Below, piece after piece: positions 38,301-50,284 of a stretch of DNA of 63,287 nucleotides. Below the pieces are notes generated by a model. The model did no database searches. It was given only the letters and a program-made list of their open reading frames with translations, and was not told the DNA's origin. This stretch comes from Antarcticimicrobium luteum (GTDB taxonomy: Bacteria > Pseudomonadota > Alphaproteobacteria > Rhodobacterales > Rhodobacteraceae). Location of the stretch: the NCBI RefSeq assembly GCF_004358185.1, contig NZ_SMUV01000050.1, positions 1 to 63,287 on the forward strand, given 5' to 3'. Position 1 is the first letter of the stretch; every line of letters begins with the position of its first letter. A program made the translations under genes and the position numbers.

Positions 38301-40787
38301 CGGGTGATCTCGCGTCGGGCGGTGACGGTGGAGGCGGGCGAGACCGTCATTCCGCTGGAGGTGACCGCCGATTGGGGCACCGGCGCCTATGTCGAGGCGA
38401 CGGTGATCCGGCCGATGGATGTGGCGGCAGGGCAGAACCCGGCGCGGGCCATCGGATTGGCGCATGCCGCCATCGATCCCGGCGACAAGGCCCTGCAGGT
38501 CACCATCGACGCGCCGGAACTGACCCGGCCGCGCGGCAGCGAGCGCGTGCGCGTCACCGTGGCGGGCGCGGCCGAGGGCGAGCGGGCCTGGCTGACGCTG
38601 GCCGCCGTGGATCTGGGCATTCTCAATCTCACCGGCTTCGAAAGCCCCGATCCGCAGGGGCATTACTTCGGCCAGCGGCGCCTGGGGGTCGAGCTGCGCG
38701 ACGTCTATGGCCGGCTGATCGACGGGATGAACGGGGCGATGGGCGTGGTGCGCTCGGGCGGCGACGCCGATGCGGGGATGCGGATGCAGTCGCCGCCGCC
38801 GACGCAGGATCTGATGGCGGTGTTCTCCGGCCCGGTGCAGGTGGGCCCCGATGGCGCGGTCTTCGTCAATATCGAGCTGCCCGATTTCAACGGCACCGTG
38901 CGGCTGATGGCGGTGGCCTGGACCCTCGGTGCGGTGGGCCAGGCGGAGGCCGATATGCTGGTGCGCGACCCGGTGGTGGTCACCGCCAGCCTGCCGCGCT
39001 TCCTGGCTCCCGGGGACGAAAGCCGGATCCGGCTGGAGGTGGTCCATGCCGACGGCCCCGCCGGGCGGATGGCGCTGGATCTGACCGCGCGCGGGCCCGG
39101 CATCGCGCTGGGCGCGGGTCCGGCGCCCTTCGATCTGACCGAGGGCGGCAAGGCGGTGGTCGAGGTGCCGGTGCGCGCCGTGGGCGTGGGCGATCCGATC
39201 ATCGAGCTGGCGCTGACCACGCCGGACGGCCAGACCCTGACCCAAAGCCTGCGGCTGCCGGTGCGAAGCAACGATCCGGTGGTGGCGCAGACGCGGCGGT
39301 TCTCGCTGGGGGCGGGCGACCGGTTCGTGTTCAGCGACGATGTCTTTGCCGGGCTGATGCCGGGCACGGCAAGCGCGATCCTCTCGGCCGGGCCGCTGGC
39401 GCGGTTCGACGCGCCGGGACTGCTGGCGCGGCTCGACCGGTATCCCTATGGCTGCACCGAACAGGTGACCTCCAAGGCGCTGCCGCTGCTCTACCTCTCT
39501 TCCGTGGCCCGGGCGACCGGGCTGGGCGACGGCCCGGCGGTGGACGCGCGGATCGCCGGGGCGGTTTCCCGCATCCTGACGCGGCAGGCGCCGAACGGGT
39601 CGTTCGGCCTCTGGCGGGCGGAATCGGGGGATTTCTGGCTCGATGCCTATGTCACCGATTTCCTCTCGCGCGCAAAGGCCGAGGGGCATCAGGTGCCTGA
39701 CCGGGCGTTCCGCCAGGCGCTGGACAACCTGCGCAACCGGGTGAACTACGCCCCCGATTTCGATGCCGGTGACGACGCAGGCCGCGACGTGGCCTATGCG
39801 CTGATGGTGCTGGCGCGCGAGGGCGCGGCGGCGATGGGCGATCTGCGTTACTACGCCGATGTGAAGGCGGATGATTTCGCCACGCCGCTGGCTGCCGCGC
39901 AACTGGGCGCGGCGCTGGCCGCCTATGGCGATCAGCCGCGCGCCGACGCGATGTTCGCCCGCGCCGCAAAGCTGATCGAGAACCGGCCCGAAACCGGCCG
40001 CCTGTGGCGCGCCGACTATGGCACCGACCTGCGCGATGCGGCCGGCGTGCTGGCGCTGGCGGCCGAGGCGGGCAGCGCGGCGGTGGACCGGGATGCGCTG
40101 ACCGCAAGGATCACCCGCGCCGATCTGCGCCCCTCGACCCAGGAGGCGGCCTGGTCGCTGCTGGCGGCGCATGCGCTGATCGCATCGCCCGAGCAGTCGG
40201 GACTGCGCGTCGACGGCGCGCCGATCACCGGCCCCTTCGTGCAGATGCGCGCCGATGACACGCCGGCCCCGGGGGTGGAGATCACCGCCGCCGACGGGCA
40301 GGCCACCGATATCACCCTGACCACGCTCGGCGTTCCGCAGGTGGCGCCGGAGGCGGGCGGCACCGGCTATGCGATCAGCCGGAAGTACTACAGCCTGGAG
40401 GGGGTGCCGGTGGACGGCGACCGCTTTGCCGTGGGCGAGCGGATGGTGGCGGTGATCGAGGTCACCCCGTTCGAGGCGGCGGGCGCGCGGCTGATGGTGG
40501 ACGATCCGCTGCCCGCCGGCTTCGAGATCGACAATCCGAACCTGCTGCGCTCGGGCGATGTGCGGGCGCTGGACTGGCTGAAACCCTCGGCGGCGGAACA
40601 TGCGGAGTTCCGCTCCGACCGGTTCCTGGCCGCCCTCGACATGCGCGAGGCGAAGAAAGTGACGCTGGCCTATATCGTGCGCGCGGTGACGCCCGGCGTG
40701 TTCCACCATCCGGCGGCCTCGGTCGAGGACATGTACCGTCCCCGGTTCCGCGCACGGGGCGAAACCGGCCAGGTGACGGTGACCCGG
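35343..40787 (+). CDS. Alpha-2-macroglobulin family protein with PAN-like N-terminal domain
   Basis: This protein has 1815 residues (with the stop codon it runs to 40790). A signal peptide (1-23, ASAQQ) is followed by a Cys-containing PAN/apple-like module (about 28-95; LPSCLRACTANPRCVAFTYN), then macroglobulin-like beta domains. An A2M central region includes YRAGETIHATALARDG and DLGILNLTGFESPDP. The thioester motif GCTEQ is intact (Cys1371-Gln1374), then an alpha/alpha-toroid thioester domain. Bacterial A2Ms trap invading proteases in the periplasm by covalent linkage and are typically paired with PBP1C, which repairs the wall; both are here. No lipobox is visible, so membrane anchoring is uncertain. 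GGAG lies upstream of the ATG. Confidence 0.95.
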
Positions 40788-40789
40788 TG

Positions 40790-41344
40790 ATGCCCGGGCG
40801 CGCGCTGGCGATGGCGCATTGGCGGCGGCTCGACGGCGAGGGCACCGACCGCTGCACGCTGGCGCGGGCCGAGAACGGCTGGCTGCTGACCGGGCAGGTC
40901 CATTGGCAGGAGGGCGGCGAAGAGTCCTCGCTCCTCTATACCGTGCGCTGCGGGCCGGACTGGGCGACGCTTTCGGCCGATATCGCCGGGGAACGGGCCG
41001 GCGCGCCGGTGGCGCTGCGCATCCTGTCCGGGCCGCAGGGGTGGCGGATGAACGGGGTGGAGCAGCCGGGCACGGCGGGCTGCACCGATATCGACCTGAG
41101 TTTCACCCCGGCGACCAACCTGCTGCCGCTGCGGCGGTTGATGCCAGAAGGGCCGGTTCCGGTGCGGGCGGCCTGGCTGGTGCCGGGGCTGGACCGGCTG
41201 GCGCCGCTGGAGCAGAGCTATTGCCCTCAGGAGGATGGCAGCGTCGCCTATACCTCGGCCAATTTCGAGGCGCGGCTGGAGGTGCACCCCTCGGGTTTCG
41301 TCACCCGTTACCCCGGGCTCTGGGAGGGCTGGGTCGATGGCTAG
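40790..41344 (+). CDS. Putative glycolipid-binding domain protein
   Basis: This protein of about 184 residues has the pattern of the 'putative glycolipid-binding' family (PF06475-like): CTLARAENGWLLTGQVHW, LLYTVRCGPDWATL, VDGCTDIDLSFTPATNLLPLRRL and a terminal VTRYPGLWEGW. There is no signal peptide; the fold is thought to be LolA/LppX-like. An ATG at 40790 shares a base with the A2M stop; GTG at 40787 is an alternative. It is placed between A2M and pbpC, with an 8-base overlap into pbpC, which suggests a role with envelope lipids or lipid II, though this is inference. Confidence 0.75.
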   Translation: MPGRALAMAHWRRLDGEGTDRCTLARAENGWLLTGQVHWQEGGEESSLLYTVRCGPDWATLSADIAGERAGAPVALRILSGPQGWRMNGVEQPGTAGCTDIDLSFTPATNLLPLRRLMPEGPVPVRAAWLVPGLDRLAPLEQSYCPQEDGSVAYTSANFEARLEVHPSGFVTRYPGLWEGWVDG

Positions 41345-43385
41345 GGCGGCGCGCGGGTTCTTCGCGCTGGCGCTGCTGCTCTACAGCGCGGCGGCGCTGC
41401 GGGATGCGGGCGACGCCTGGGTGGCGGCGACCGACCTGCCGGTGGTGCTGTCGGAGACCTCGGTGGAAATGCGGGATCGCGACGGCGTGCTGCTGCGCGC
41501 CTATCCGGTGGCCGACGGGCTGATGCGGCTGGCCGCGCCGCCCGCTGGCGGGGTGGACGCGCGCTATCTCGCGATGCTGCTGGCCTATGAGGACAAGCGG
41601 TTTCGTCGCCATCATGGCGTCGATCCGCTGGCGATGGGCCGCGCGGTGGCGCAGGCGCTGTGGAACGGGCGGGCGGTCTCCGGCGGCTCGACGCTGACCA
41701 TGCAGGTGGCGCGGCTGCTGGAGGACGGCGGCACCGGGCGATGGGCGGGCAAGCTGCGGCAGATCCGCGTCGCACTGGCGCTGGAGCGGCGGCTGGACAA
41801 GGACCGGATCCTGACCCTTTACCTGACCCACGCGCCCTTTGGCGGCCATCTGGAGGGAATACGGGCGGCGACGCTGGCCTGGTTCGGCAAGGAACCCGCG
41901 CGGCTGACGCCCGCCGAGGCGGCGCTGCTGATCGCGCTGCCGCAATCGCCGGAAACCCGCCGCCCCGACCGCCATCCGCAGGCGGCCCGCGCCGGTCGTG
42001 CGCGGGTGCTCGCCCGGATGCAAGCGCGTGGCGTGCTGACGGCGGAACAGGCGGCGACGGCGGCGCGTGCGCCCTTGCCGCAGGCGATGCGCCCGTTTCC
42101 GCTGCTGGCGCCGCATCTGGCCGATGCGCTGCGCGCCGCCGATCCGCTGGCGCCGCGCCACGACGTGACGCTGGAGGCCGGGCTTCAGGCGCGGATGGAG
42201 GCGCTGGTGGAAGAGGCGGCGCGCAAGGCGGGGCCGCGCGTCTCCGCCGCGCTCCTGATCGCCGATCACCGCAGCGGCGAGATCCTCGCCGCTGTCGGCT
42301 CGCCCGCCTATGCCGGGGCGGAGCGGCGCCAGGGGTTCGTCGACATGACCCGCGCGCTGCGCTCGCCCGGATCGACGCTGAAACCGCTGGTCTACGGCCT
42401 CGCCTTCGATCAGGGGCTGGTGCATCCCGAAACGCTGATCCGCGACGGGCCGGTGATGTTCGGCCGCTATGCGCCGCATAATTTCGACGGGCAATTCAGG
42501 GGCGACGTGCCGGTGCGGGCGGCGTTGCAGATGTCGCTGAACATCCCGGTGGTGAAACTGACCAACGATCTCGGCCCCGCGCGGGTGATGGGGGCGCTGC
42601 GCCGCGCCGAGGCGCATCCGCGGTTGCCCGGCGGCGCGCCGGGGCTCGCCATCGCATTGGGCGGGGTCGGCACCAGCCTGCGCGATCTGGTGCAGCTTTA
42701 CACGGTGATCGCCGGGGGCGGTCAGGGGCCGGTCCTGCGCGACCGGCTGGAGGCACCGCGGGCAGAGACGGCCCGGGTGATCTCGGCCGCCGCGGCCTGG
42801 CAGCTGGGCGATATCCTGCGCGGACTGGCGCCGCCGCCGGGCGCCCCGGCGCATGCGCTGGCCTACAAGACCGGCACCTCCTACGGTCACCGCGATGCCT
42901 GGGCGGTGGGCTTCGACGGCGGCCATGTGATCGGCGTCTGGATGGGGCGCGCCGACGGCACCCCGGTGCCGGGCGCCTTTGGCGGCGATCTGGCCGCGCC
43001 GGTGCTGTTCGAGGCCTTCGGGCGGCTGAAGGCCGAGATCGAACCGCTGCCCGCGCCGCCGCCCGAGACGCTGATCCTCGGCACCGCCGAGCTGCCGCCG
43101 CCACTGCGCCGCTATCGCCCGCGCGGCGCGGCGCTGACCGCCACCGGCGGGCCGATGCTGACCTTTCCGCCCGATGGCGCGCGGCTCGCGCTTGGCGACG
43201 GACGGCTGACGCTGAAGCTCAACGGCGGCGCGGCGCCCTTTACGGTTCTGGCGAACGGGGCGCCGGTGGCGACCGCCCTGCGCGCGCGCGAGGTCGACAT
43301 TCCCAGCCCGGGCAGGGGATTCTCGACCCTTGTCGTGGTGGACCGCGACGGGCTCAGCGACCGCGTCTCGGTCGAACTGGAATGA
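41337..43385 (+). CDS. pbpC: Penicillin-binding protein 1C (bifunctional)
   Basis: This 682-residue inner-membrane protein has one N-terminal helix (about 5-22). A GT51 glycosyltransferase domain follows with catalytic Glu85 in AYEDKRFRRHHGVDP and GGSTLTMQ. A transpeptidase domain has SxxK at Ser346-Lys349 (PGSTLKP), SLN and KTGTS. A C-terminal BiPBP_C domain (about 590-682) is specific to PBP1C. It polymerises and cross-links peptidoglycan. The start at 41337 has GGGAGGG upstream and overlaps the preceding gene by 8 bases. Association with A2M is conserved across proteobacteria. Confidence 0.95.
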   Translation: MARAARGFFALALLLYSAAALRDAGDAWVAATDLPVVLSETSVEMRDRDGVLLRAYPVADGLMRLAAPPAGGVDARYLAMLLAYEDKRFRRHHGVDPLAMGRAVAQALWNGRAVSGGSTLTMQVARLLEDGGTGRWAGKLRQIRVALALERRLDKDRILTLYLTHAPFGGHLEGIRAATLAWFGKEPARLTPAEAALLIALPQSPETRRPDRHPQAARAGRARVLARMQARGVLTAEQAATAARAPLPQAMRPFPLLAPHLADALRAADPLAPRHDVTLEAGLQARMEALVEEAARKAGPRVSAALLIADHRSGEILAAVGSPAYAGAERRQGFVDMTRALRSPGSTLKPLVYGLAFDQGLVHPETLIRDGPVMFGRYAPHNFDGQFRGDVPVRAALQMSLNIPVVKLTNDLGPARVMGALRRAEAHPRLPGGAPGLAIALGGVGTSLRDLVQLYTVIAGGGQGPVLRDRLEAPRAETARVISAAAAWQLGDILRGLAPPPGAPAHALAYKTGTSYGHRDAWAVGFDGGHVIGVWMGRADGTPVPGAFGGDLAAPVLFEAFGRLKAEIEPLPAPPPETLILGTAELPPPLRRYRPRGAALTATGGPMLTFPPDGARLALGDGRLTLKLNGGAAPFTVLANGAPVATALRAREVDIPSPGRGFSTLVVVDRDGLSDRVSVELE

Positions 43386-43437
43386 TCCGCGCAGACGTGG
43401 CATCCCTGAAGAACGCCGATCCAACCCCGAGGACATC

Positions 43438-43842
43438 ATGCAGATCTTTCCCGTGGGCAGCCGCCCCACCACCGATCCCAACCCCGACTATTTCACCGGC
43501 GCGGTCAGCTTCGATCCGGTGATCGACGCGCCGGAACCGGCCCGCGTCAACGCCGCCCGCGTCAGCTTTGCCCCTAGCGCGCGCACCGCCTGGCATACCC
43601 ATCCCTATGGCCAGACGCTGCACGTGCTGTCGGGTTCCGGCCTGATCGGGTTGCGCAACGCGGCCCCGCAGCGCATCCGCGCCGGCGACACCGTGTGGAT
43701 CCCGCCAGGGGAGGAGCATTGGCACGGCGCCGCGCCCGACACCGCGATGGTGCATCTGGCGATCCAGGAAAAGGAAGACGGCAGCGCCGCCACATGGCTG
43801 GATAAGGTCAGCGACGCCGATTATCTGCGCAGCCCGGAATAA
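43438..43842 (+). CDS. Cupin domain protein
   Basis: This 134-residue single-domain cupin has the metal-binding motif 1 (AWHTHPYGQTLHVLSGSG) and motif 2 (PPGEEHWHGAAPDTAMVHL) with the His and Glu ligands. It resembles the YhhW/carboxymuconolactone-decarboxylase-associated cupins, which are small metal-binding enzymes or sensors. GAGGA precedes the ATG. It lies 52 bases behind pbpC and may be read through from it. No specific reaction can be stated. Confidence 0.88.
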   Translation: MQIFPVGSRPTTDPNPDYFTGAVSFDPVIDAPEPARVNAARVSFAPSARTAWHTHPYGQTLHVLSGSGLIGLRNAAPQRIRAGDTVWIPPGEEHWHGAAPDTAMVHLAIQEKEDGSAATWLDKVSDADYLRSPE

Positions 43843-43914
43843 GCGTGCACGGGGGCGTGCGGATCGCTCTGGACGGCCCCGAAAACCGCCGCTGATCCCT
43901 GTCGCGCAATTTGC

Positions 43915-43941
43915 TCCGAAAACCGGTTCCCACTTTTCGGA
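43915..43941. repeat. Short alphaproteobacterial palindrome TCCGAAAA...TTTTCGGA
   Basis: TCCGAAAA and TTTTCGGA form an 8-bp inverted repeat enclosing CCGGTTCCCAC. The wider run GAAAACCGGTTCCCAC resembles a motif I recall from intergenic and operator-like sites across Alphaproteobacteria. It lies 22 bases upstream of the ABC permease start, so it could be an operator or a dispersed repeat. Confidence 0.6.
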
Positions 43942-43962
43942 TTGCGCTCTAACGTGCCAGAG

Positions 43963-44910
43963 ATGCTGCGCTATTCGCTCAAACGTCTGCTCTCGCTGAT
44001 CCTCAGCCTGGCCGTCGCCAGCCTGGTGATTTTTTTCGTGATCGAGGTGGCGCCGGGCGATCCGGCCTCGTTCATGCTGGGCATCAACGCGCAGCCCGAC
44101 ACGGTCGCCGCGCTGCGGGCCGAGCTGGGCCTCGACGTGCCCAAGGCAGAGCGCTACCTGAGCTGGCTGGCCGGCATGGCGGCCGGGGATTTCGGCACCT
44201 CCTATACCTATCGCACACCGGTGGCGGGCATGATCGCCGACCGGCTGTGGGTGTCGCTGCCGCTGGCGCTCTATGCGCTGACGCTGTCGACGCTGATCGC
44301 CTTTCCCGCCGGCATCTATGCCGCCGCCCGGCGCGGCAAACCAGGCGACGCGGTGGTGATGGGGGCGACGCAACTGGGCGTGGCGGTGCCGAATTTCTGG
44401 TTCGCCATGATGCTGGTGCTGATCTTTGCCATCAACCTGCGCTGGTTCGGCGCCGGCGGTTTCGCCGGCTGGGAGAATGGGCTGCTGACCGGCCTGCATT
44501 CGCTGACCCTGCCGGCCATCGCGCTGGCGCTGCCGCAGGCGGCGATCCTGGCGCGCGTCATGCGCTCGGCACTGCTCGATATTCTGGGCGAGGATTTCAT
44601 GCGCACCGCGCGGGCCAAGGGCCTCAGCCGCCGTCAGGCGCTGTGGCGCCACGCCCTGCGCAACGCGCTGATCCCTGTGCTGACGATCATCGGGCTGCAA
44701 TTCTCGTTCCTTCTGGCCGGGGCGATCATCATCGAACAGGTGTTCTACCTGCCCGGCCTCGGGCGGCTGGTATTCCAGGCGATCAGCGCCCGCGACCTGA
44801 TCGTGGTGGAATCGGTCGTGATGCTGCTGGTCTTTGCGGTCATCACGGTGAATTTCCTGGTCGATCTGGCCTATGCGCTGGTCGATCCGCGGCTGAGGGC
44901 GCGGACATGA
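43963..44910 (+). CDS. Peptide ABC transporter permease (DppB/OppB type)
   Basis: This 315-residue inner-membrane protein has six helices and the DppB-family signature. N-terminal LRYSLKRLLSLILSLAVASLVIF is followed by the BPD motif EDFMRTARAKGLSRRQALWRHALRNALIPVLT that contacts the ATPase. It forms half of the channel of a peptide/nickel-type importer. A TTG codon at 43942 would give seven extra residues; ATG 43963 fits the family better. The stop overlaps the next permease by ATGA. No binding-protein gene is in the operon. Confidence 0.93.
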   Translation: MLRYSLKRLLSLILSLAVASLVIFFVIEVAPGDPASFMLGINAQPDTVAALRAELGLDVPKAERYLSWLAGMAAGDFGTSYTYRTPVAGMIADRLWVSLPLALYALTLSTLIAFPAGIYAAARRGKPGDAVVMGATQLGVAVPNFWFAMMLVLIFAINLRWFGAGGFAGWENGLLTGLHSLTLPAIALALPQAAILARVMRSALLDILGEDFMRTARAKGLSRRQALWRHALRNALIPVLTIIGLQFSFLLAGAIIIEQVFYLPGLGRLVFQAISARDLIVVESVVMLLVFAVITVNFLVDLAYALVDPRLRART

Positions 44911-45718
44911 GCCGCAATCTGATCCTCGGCGGGCTGCTCTCGGCGCTGGTGGTGCTGGCGGCGCTGACCTCGTTCCTGTGGACGCCCTACGATCATGCGG
45001 CGATGAACATCCCGGCCAAGCTGCAGACGCCCGGCGCGGCGCACTGGTTCGGCACCGATCATTTCGGCCGCGACATGTTCAGCATGATCATGGTGGGCGC
45101 GCGCACCTCGATCGCGGTGGCGCTTCTGGCGGTGGGCATCGGCATGGGCCTGGGGGTGCCGCTGGGGCTGGCGGCGGCGGCGCGCCGGGGCACCTGGGCG
45201 GACGAGGTGATCATGCGCGGCAACGATCTGGTCTTTGCCTTTCCCAGCCTGGTGATCGCGATCCTGATCACCGCCGTGTTCGGCCCCGGTGCGGTCAACG
45301 CGATCATCGCCATCGGCATCTTCAACATCCCCGTCTTCGCCCGCGTCACCCGCGGCGCCGCGCTGAGCCTGTGGGAACGCGACTTCATCCTCGCCGCGCG
45401 GGTGGCGGGCAAGGGCGCGGCGCGGATCTCGGCCGAGCATATCCTGCCAAATGTGGCGAACCTGCTGATCGTTCAGGGCACCATTCAATTCTCTCTCGGC
45501 ATTCTCGCCGAGGCGGGGCTGTCCTATGTGGGCCTGGGCGCGCAGCCGCCGACGCCGAGCTGGGGCCGCATGCTGGCCGACGCCCAGACCATGGTCAGTT
45601 TCGCCCCCCATATGGCGCTGATCCCCGGGGTGGCGATCATCCTGACCGTGCTGGGACTGAATCTGATGGGCGACGGGATGCGCGACTGGCTCGACCCCCG
45701 GCTGAGGGGGAGGGGCGG

Positions 45719-45722
<4 letters not shown>
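44907..45722 (+). CDS. Peptide ABC transporter permease (DppC/OppC type)
   Basis: This 271-residue inner-membrane protein shows the DppC hallmarks HWFGTDHFGRDMFSMIMVGARTSI, LVFAFPSLVIAILI and the coupling motif ERDFILAARVAGKGAARISAEHILPN. It completes the channel with the preceding permease. It is joined to both neighbours by 4-base overlaps, so the three genes are translationally coupled. Confidence 0.94.
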
Positions 45723-47311
<1,589 letters not shown>

Positions 47312-47387
47312 GGCGGCGGTGCCTCCGGCGGTCGTTATTGAAATGAGAAGAAGGGCCGGGCCGGACCCGGCAGGGAAGGAGCCTGTG

Positions 47388-48845
47388 ATGAGCGATGCAA
47401 ACCCGATCTGGTTCGATCCGGCACTCTGCCTGATCGGCGGTGTGTGGACAAAGTCCGGCGGCGGCGGGACCCTGCCGCTGATCGACCCCTCGGACGGGTC
47501 CGAGATCTGCCGCATCGCGCGGGGGACGGTGGCGGATATCGACGCGGCGGTGGCCGCCGCCCAGGCCGCGCGCGACGGCGACTGGGGCCGGATGACCGCC
47601 GTGGAACGGGGCCGGGTGCTGACCCGGATCGGGCAGCTGGTGCTGGAGCGGGTGGAGGTGCTGGCGCGGCTGGAGGCGCGGGATGTGGGCAAGCCGCTAA
47701 GCCAGGCGCGGGCCGACGCGGTGGCGCTGGCGCGGTATATGGAGTTCTACGGCGGCGCGGCCGACAAGGTGATGGGCGAGACCATCCCCTATCTCGACGG
47801 CTACACGGTTTACACGCTGCGCGAGCCGCATGGGGTGACCGGCCATATCGTGCCGTGGAACTACCCGATGCAGATCATCGGCCGCTCGGTCGGCGCAGCG
47901 CTGGCGATGGGCAATGCCGCGGTGCTGAAACCGGCCGAGGAGGCCTGCCTGACCGCGCTGGCCTTTGCCCATATCGCGCAGGAGGCCGGGCTGCCCGCCG
48001 GTGCGCTGAACCTGGTGCCGGGGCTGGGGGCCGAGGCCGGCGCGGCGCTGTCGGGGCATCCCGGTGTGCAGCACGTCAGCTTTACCGGCTCGGTCCCCAC
48101 CGGCGCGCTGGTGCAGGCGGCGGCGGCCAGGAACGTGGTGCCGGTGACGCTGGAGCTGGGCGGGAAATCACCGCAACTGGTGTTCGACGATGCCGATCTC
48201 GACGCGGCACTGCCCTTCCTCGTCAACGCCGGCTGCCAGAACGCCGGGCAGACCTGTTCGGCCTCGTCCCGCATCCTTGCCCAGCGCGGGGTCTACGAGG
48301 CGGTGAAGGCGCGGATGGCGGCGGCCTATGGCGCGCTGACCGTCGGACCGGCGCTGGAGGATCTGCGCATGGGGCCGCTGATCTCGGCCCGGCAAAAGGA
48401 GATCGTCAGCGGGTTTCTGGACAAGGGTGCCGATCTGGAGATCGCCGCGCAGGGCGTCATCGTCGATCACGCGCCCGAGGCCGGGGCCTATGTCCGCCCG
48501 ACCCTGTTTGCCGATGTGCCACCCGATCACCCGCTGGCGCGCGACGAGATTTTCGGCCCGGTGCAGGTTCTGATCCCGTTTGAGACCGAGGAAGAGGCGG
48601 TTCAGATCGCCAACAGCACCGACTACGGGCTGGTGGCCAGCGTCTGGACCCGCGACGGCGCGCGGCAGATGCGGCTGGCCAAGCGGCTGCAGGCCGGCCA
48701 GGTCTTTATCAACAACTACGGCGCCGGCGGTGGGGTCGAGCTGCCGTTCGGCGGGGTCGGCAAGTCCGGGCACGGCCGCGAGAAGGGGTTCGAGGCACTC
48801 TACGGGTTTTCGCAGCTCAAGACGGTGGCGGCATTTCACGGGTAG
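47388..48845 (+). CDS. Aldehyde dehydrogenase (NAD(P)+-dependent, class ALDH)
   Basis: This 485-residue enzyme has the ALDH features: VPWNYPMQIIGRSVGAALAMGN (cofactor site), the catalytic Glu in LELGGKSP, the catalytic Cys in AGQTCSASSR and FGGVGKSGHGREKG near the end. It oxidises an aldehyde to its acid; the pattern is close to betaine or gamma-aminobutyraldehyde dehydrogenases, but the substrate is not fixed by the sequence. AAGGAG lies upstream of ATG 47388. It follows the peptide transporter operon by 76 bases and may be co-regulated. It converges with pncB. Confidence 0.93.
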   Translation: MSDANPIWFDPALCLIGGVWTKSGGGGTLPLIDPSDGSEICRIARGTVADIDAAVAAAQAARDGDWGRMTAVERGRVLTRIGQLVLERVEVLARLEARDVGKPLSQARADAVALARYMEFYGGAADKVMGETIPYLDGYTVYTLREPHGVTGHIVPWNYPMQIIGRSVGAALAMGNAAVLKPAEEACLTALAFAHIAQEAGLPAGALNLVPGLGAEAGAALSGHPGVQHVSFTGSVPTGALVQAAAARNVVPVTLELGGKSPQLVFDDADLDAALPFLVNAGCQNAGQTCSASSRILAQRGVYEAVKARMAAAYGALTVGPALEDLRMGPLISARQKEIVSGFLDKGADLEIAAQGVIVDHAPEAGAYVRPTLFADVPPDHPLARDEIFGPVQVLIPFETEEEAVQIANSTDYGLVASVWTRDGARQMRLAKRLQAGQVFINNYGAGGGVELPFGGVGKSGHGREKGFEALYGFSQLKTVAAFHG

Positions 48846-48930
48846 GCTTGCCGCGCGGCCACTTCGAAACCGCCGCCCCTTGTCCGGGCGGGCGCCGGGT
48901 CTGCACCGAGGCGGGGCGGCGGCGAGGCGC

Positions 48931-50220
48931 CTAAACCTCGACCTTGATCCGCTCCTGCTCGCCCACCCCGAAGATGCGCTTGTAGCGTTCGATCTCGTCC
49001 GTCGGGCCCATCGCCTTTTCGGGGTTGTCCGACAGCTTGACCGTGGGCCGCCCGTTGGCGCTGACCGCCTTGCAGACGAGCGAGAAGGGCGCCAGCGCGT
49101 CGTCCGGCACCAGCCCGCGGAAATCGTTGGTCAGCAGGGTGCCCCAGCCAAAGCTGACCTTTACCCGGCCTTTGAAATGGTCGTTGAGATCGACGATCTT
49201 TTCGACGTCGAGCCCGTCGGAAAAGATGATGCGTTTTTCCCGCGGATCCTCGCCGCGGGATTTCCACCAGTCGATCGCCATCTCGCCGCCCTTGATCGGG
49301 TTGCCGCTGTCGATGCGCATGCCGGTCCAGCCAGCCAGCCAGTCAGGCGCATTCTCAAGGAACCCCTGAGAGCCGAAGGTGTCGGGCAGGATGATGCGCA
49401 GGTTGCCCTCGTGCTCGTCATGCCAGTCCTGCAGCACCTTGTACGGGGCCTGGGCCAGTTCCTCGTCGGTTTCGGCCAGCGCGGCATAGACCATCGGCAG
49501 CTCGTGCGCGTTGGTGCCGATCGCCTCCAGATCGCGGTTCTTGGCGATCAGGCAGTTCGAGGTGCCGGTAAAGCTGCTGCCCAGCCCCTCGACCATGGCG
49601 CGCACGCACCAGTCCTGCCAGAGAAAGGAATGCCGCCGCCGGGTGCCGAAATCGGCGATCGGGGGGCCACCGACCGCGCGCAGACGCTCGATCTTTTCCC
49701 ACACGCGGGTCATCGCGCGGGCATAGAGTACCTGCAGCTCGAACCGGCGCATGTCGTTCAGCACGGCGCGCCCGCGCAGCTCCATCAGCACGGCGAGGGC
49801 GGGGATTTCCCACATCATCACCTCGGGCCAGCTGCCCTCGAAGGTCAGCTCGTACTGGTCGCCGCGCCGCTCCAGGTGATAGGGCGGCAGGCGCAGCCCC
49901 TCGAACCATTCCATGAAATCGGAGCGGAACATCTGCCGCTTGCCGTAGAAGGTGTTGCCGCGCAACCAGGTGCTTTCGCCGCGGGTCAGGCTGAGCGAGC
50001 GGATGTGATCGAGTTGTTCGCGCAGCTCCCCCTCGTCGATCAGCCGGGCCAGCGGAACGTGATCGGAGCGGTTGATCAGCGAAAAGGTGACCCTTGTGTC
50101 GGGCCTGTTGCGAAACACCGACTGGCACATCAGCAGTTTGTAAAAGTCGGTGTCGATCAACGAACGGACGATCGGGTCGATCTTCCATTTGTGGTTGTAG
50201 ACGCGGGTTGCGATGTCCAA
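48931..50220 (-). CDS. pncB: Nicotinate phosphoribosyltransferase
   Basis: This 429-residue cytosolic enzyme makes nicotinate mononucleotide from nicotinate and PRPP with ATP, feeding NAD synthesis. Family features include [13 protein letters not shown], the His-containing GTRRRHSF (phosphorylated His region), FTGTSNC, IGTNAHE and RIDSGNP. The start appears to be TTG at 50220: no ATG precedes the conserved [11 protein letters not shown], homologs I recall begin at this point, and GAGG lies about 6 bases upstream. It is on the same strand as, and downstream of, the hybrid kinase and pncA. Confidence 0.93.
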   Translation of the reverse strand: MDIATRVYNHKWKIDPIVRSLIDTDFYKLLMCQSVFRNRPDTRVTFSLINRSDHVPLARLIDEGELREQLDHIRSLSLTRGESTWLRGNTFYGKRQMFRSDFMEWFEGLRLPPYHLERRGDQYELTFEGSWPEVMMWEIPALAVLMELRGRAVLNDMRRFELQVLYARAMTRVWEKIERLRAVGGPPIADFGTRRRHSFLWQDWCVRAMVEGLGSSFTGTSNCLIAKNRDLEAIGTNAHELPMVYAALAETDEELAQAPYKVLQDWHDEHEGNLRIILPDTFGSQGFLENAPDWLAGWTGMRIDSGNPIKGGEMAIDWWKSRGEDPREKRIIFSDGLDVEKIVDLNDHFKGRVKVSFGWGTLLTNDFRGLVPDDALAPFSLVCKAVSANGRPTVKLSDNPEKAMGPTDEIERYKRIFGVGEQERIKVEV

Positions 50221-50284
50221 GGCGGGCCTCGTGAATTTGTGCCCAAGCGTGATACGTCAGACCGACCCCCGGGGCCAAGGAAAA

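Noticed and set aside
35742-40709. Very long minus-strand open frame (1655 codons) antisense to the alpha-2-macroglobulin gene
   Set aside because: High GC and biased third positions keep the antisense frame open. It is rich in Arg, His, Gln and Gly with no recognisable domain, while the plus strand has an intact thioester motif and family architecture.
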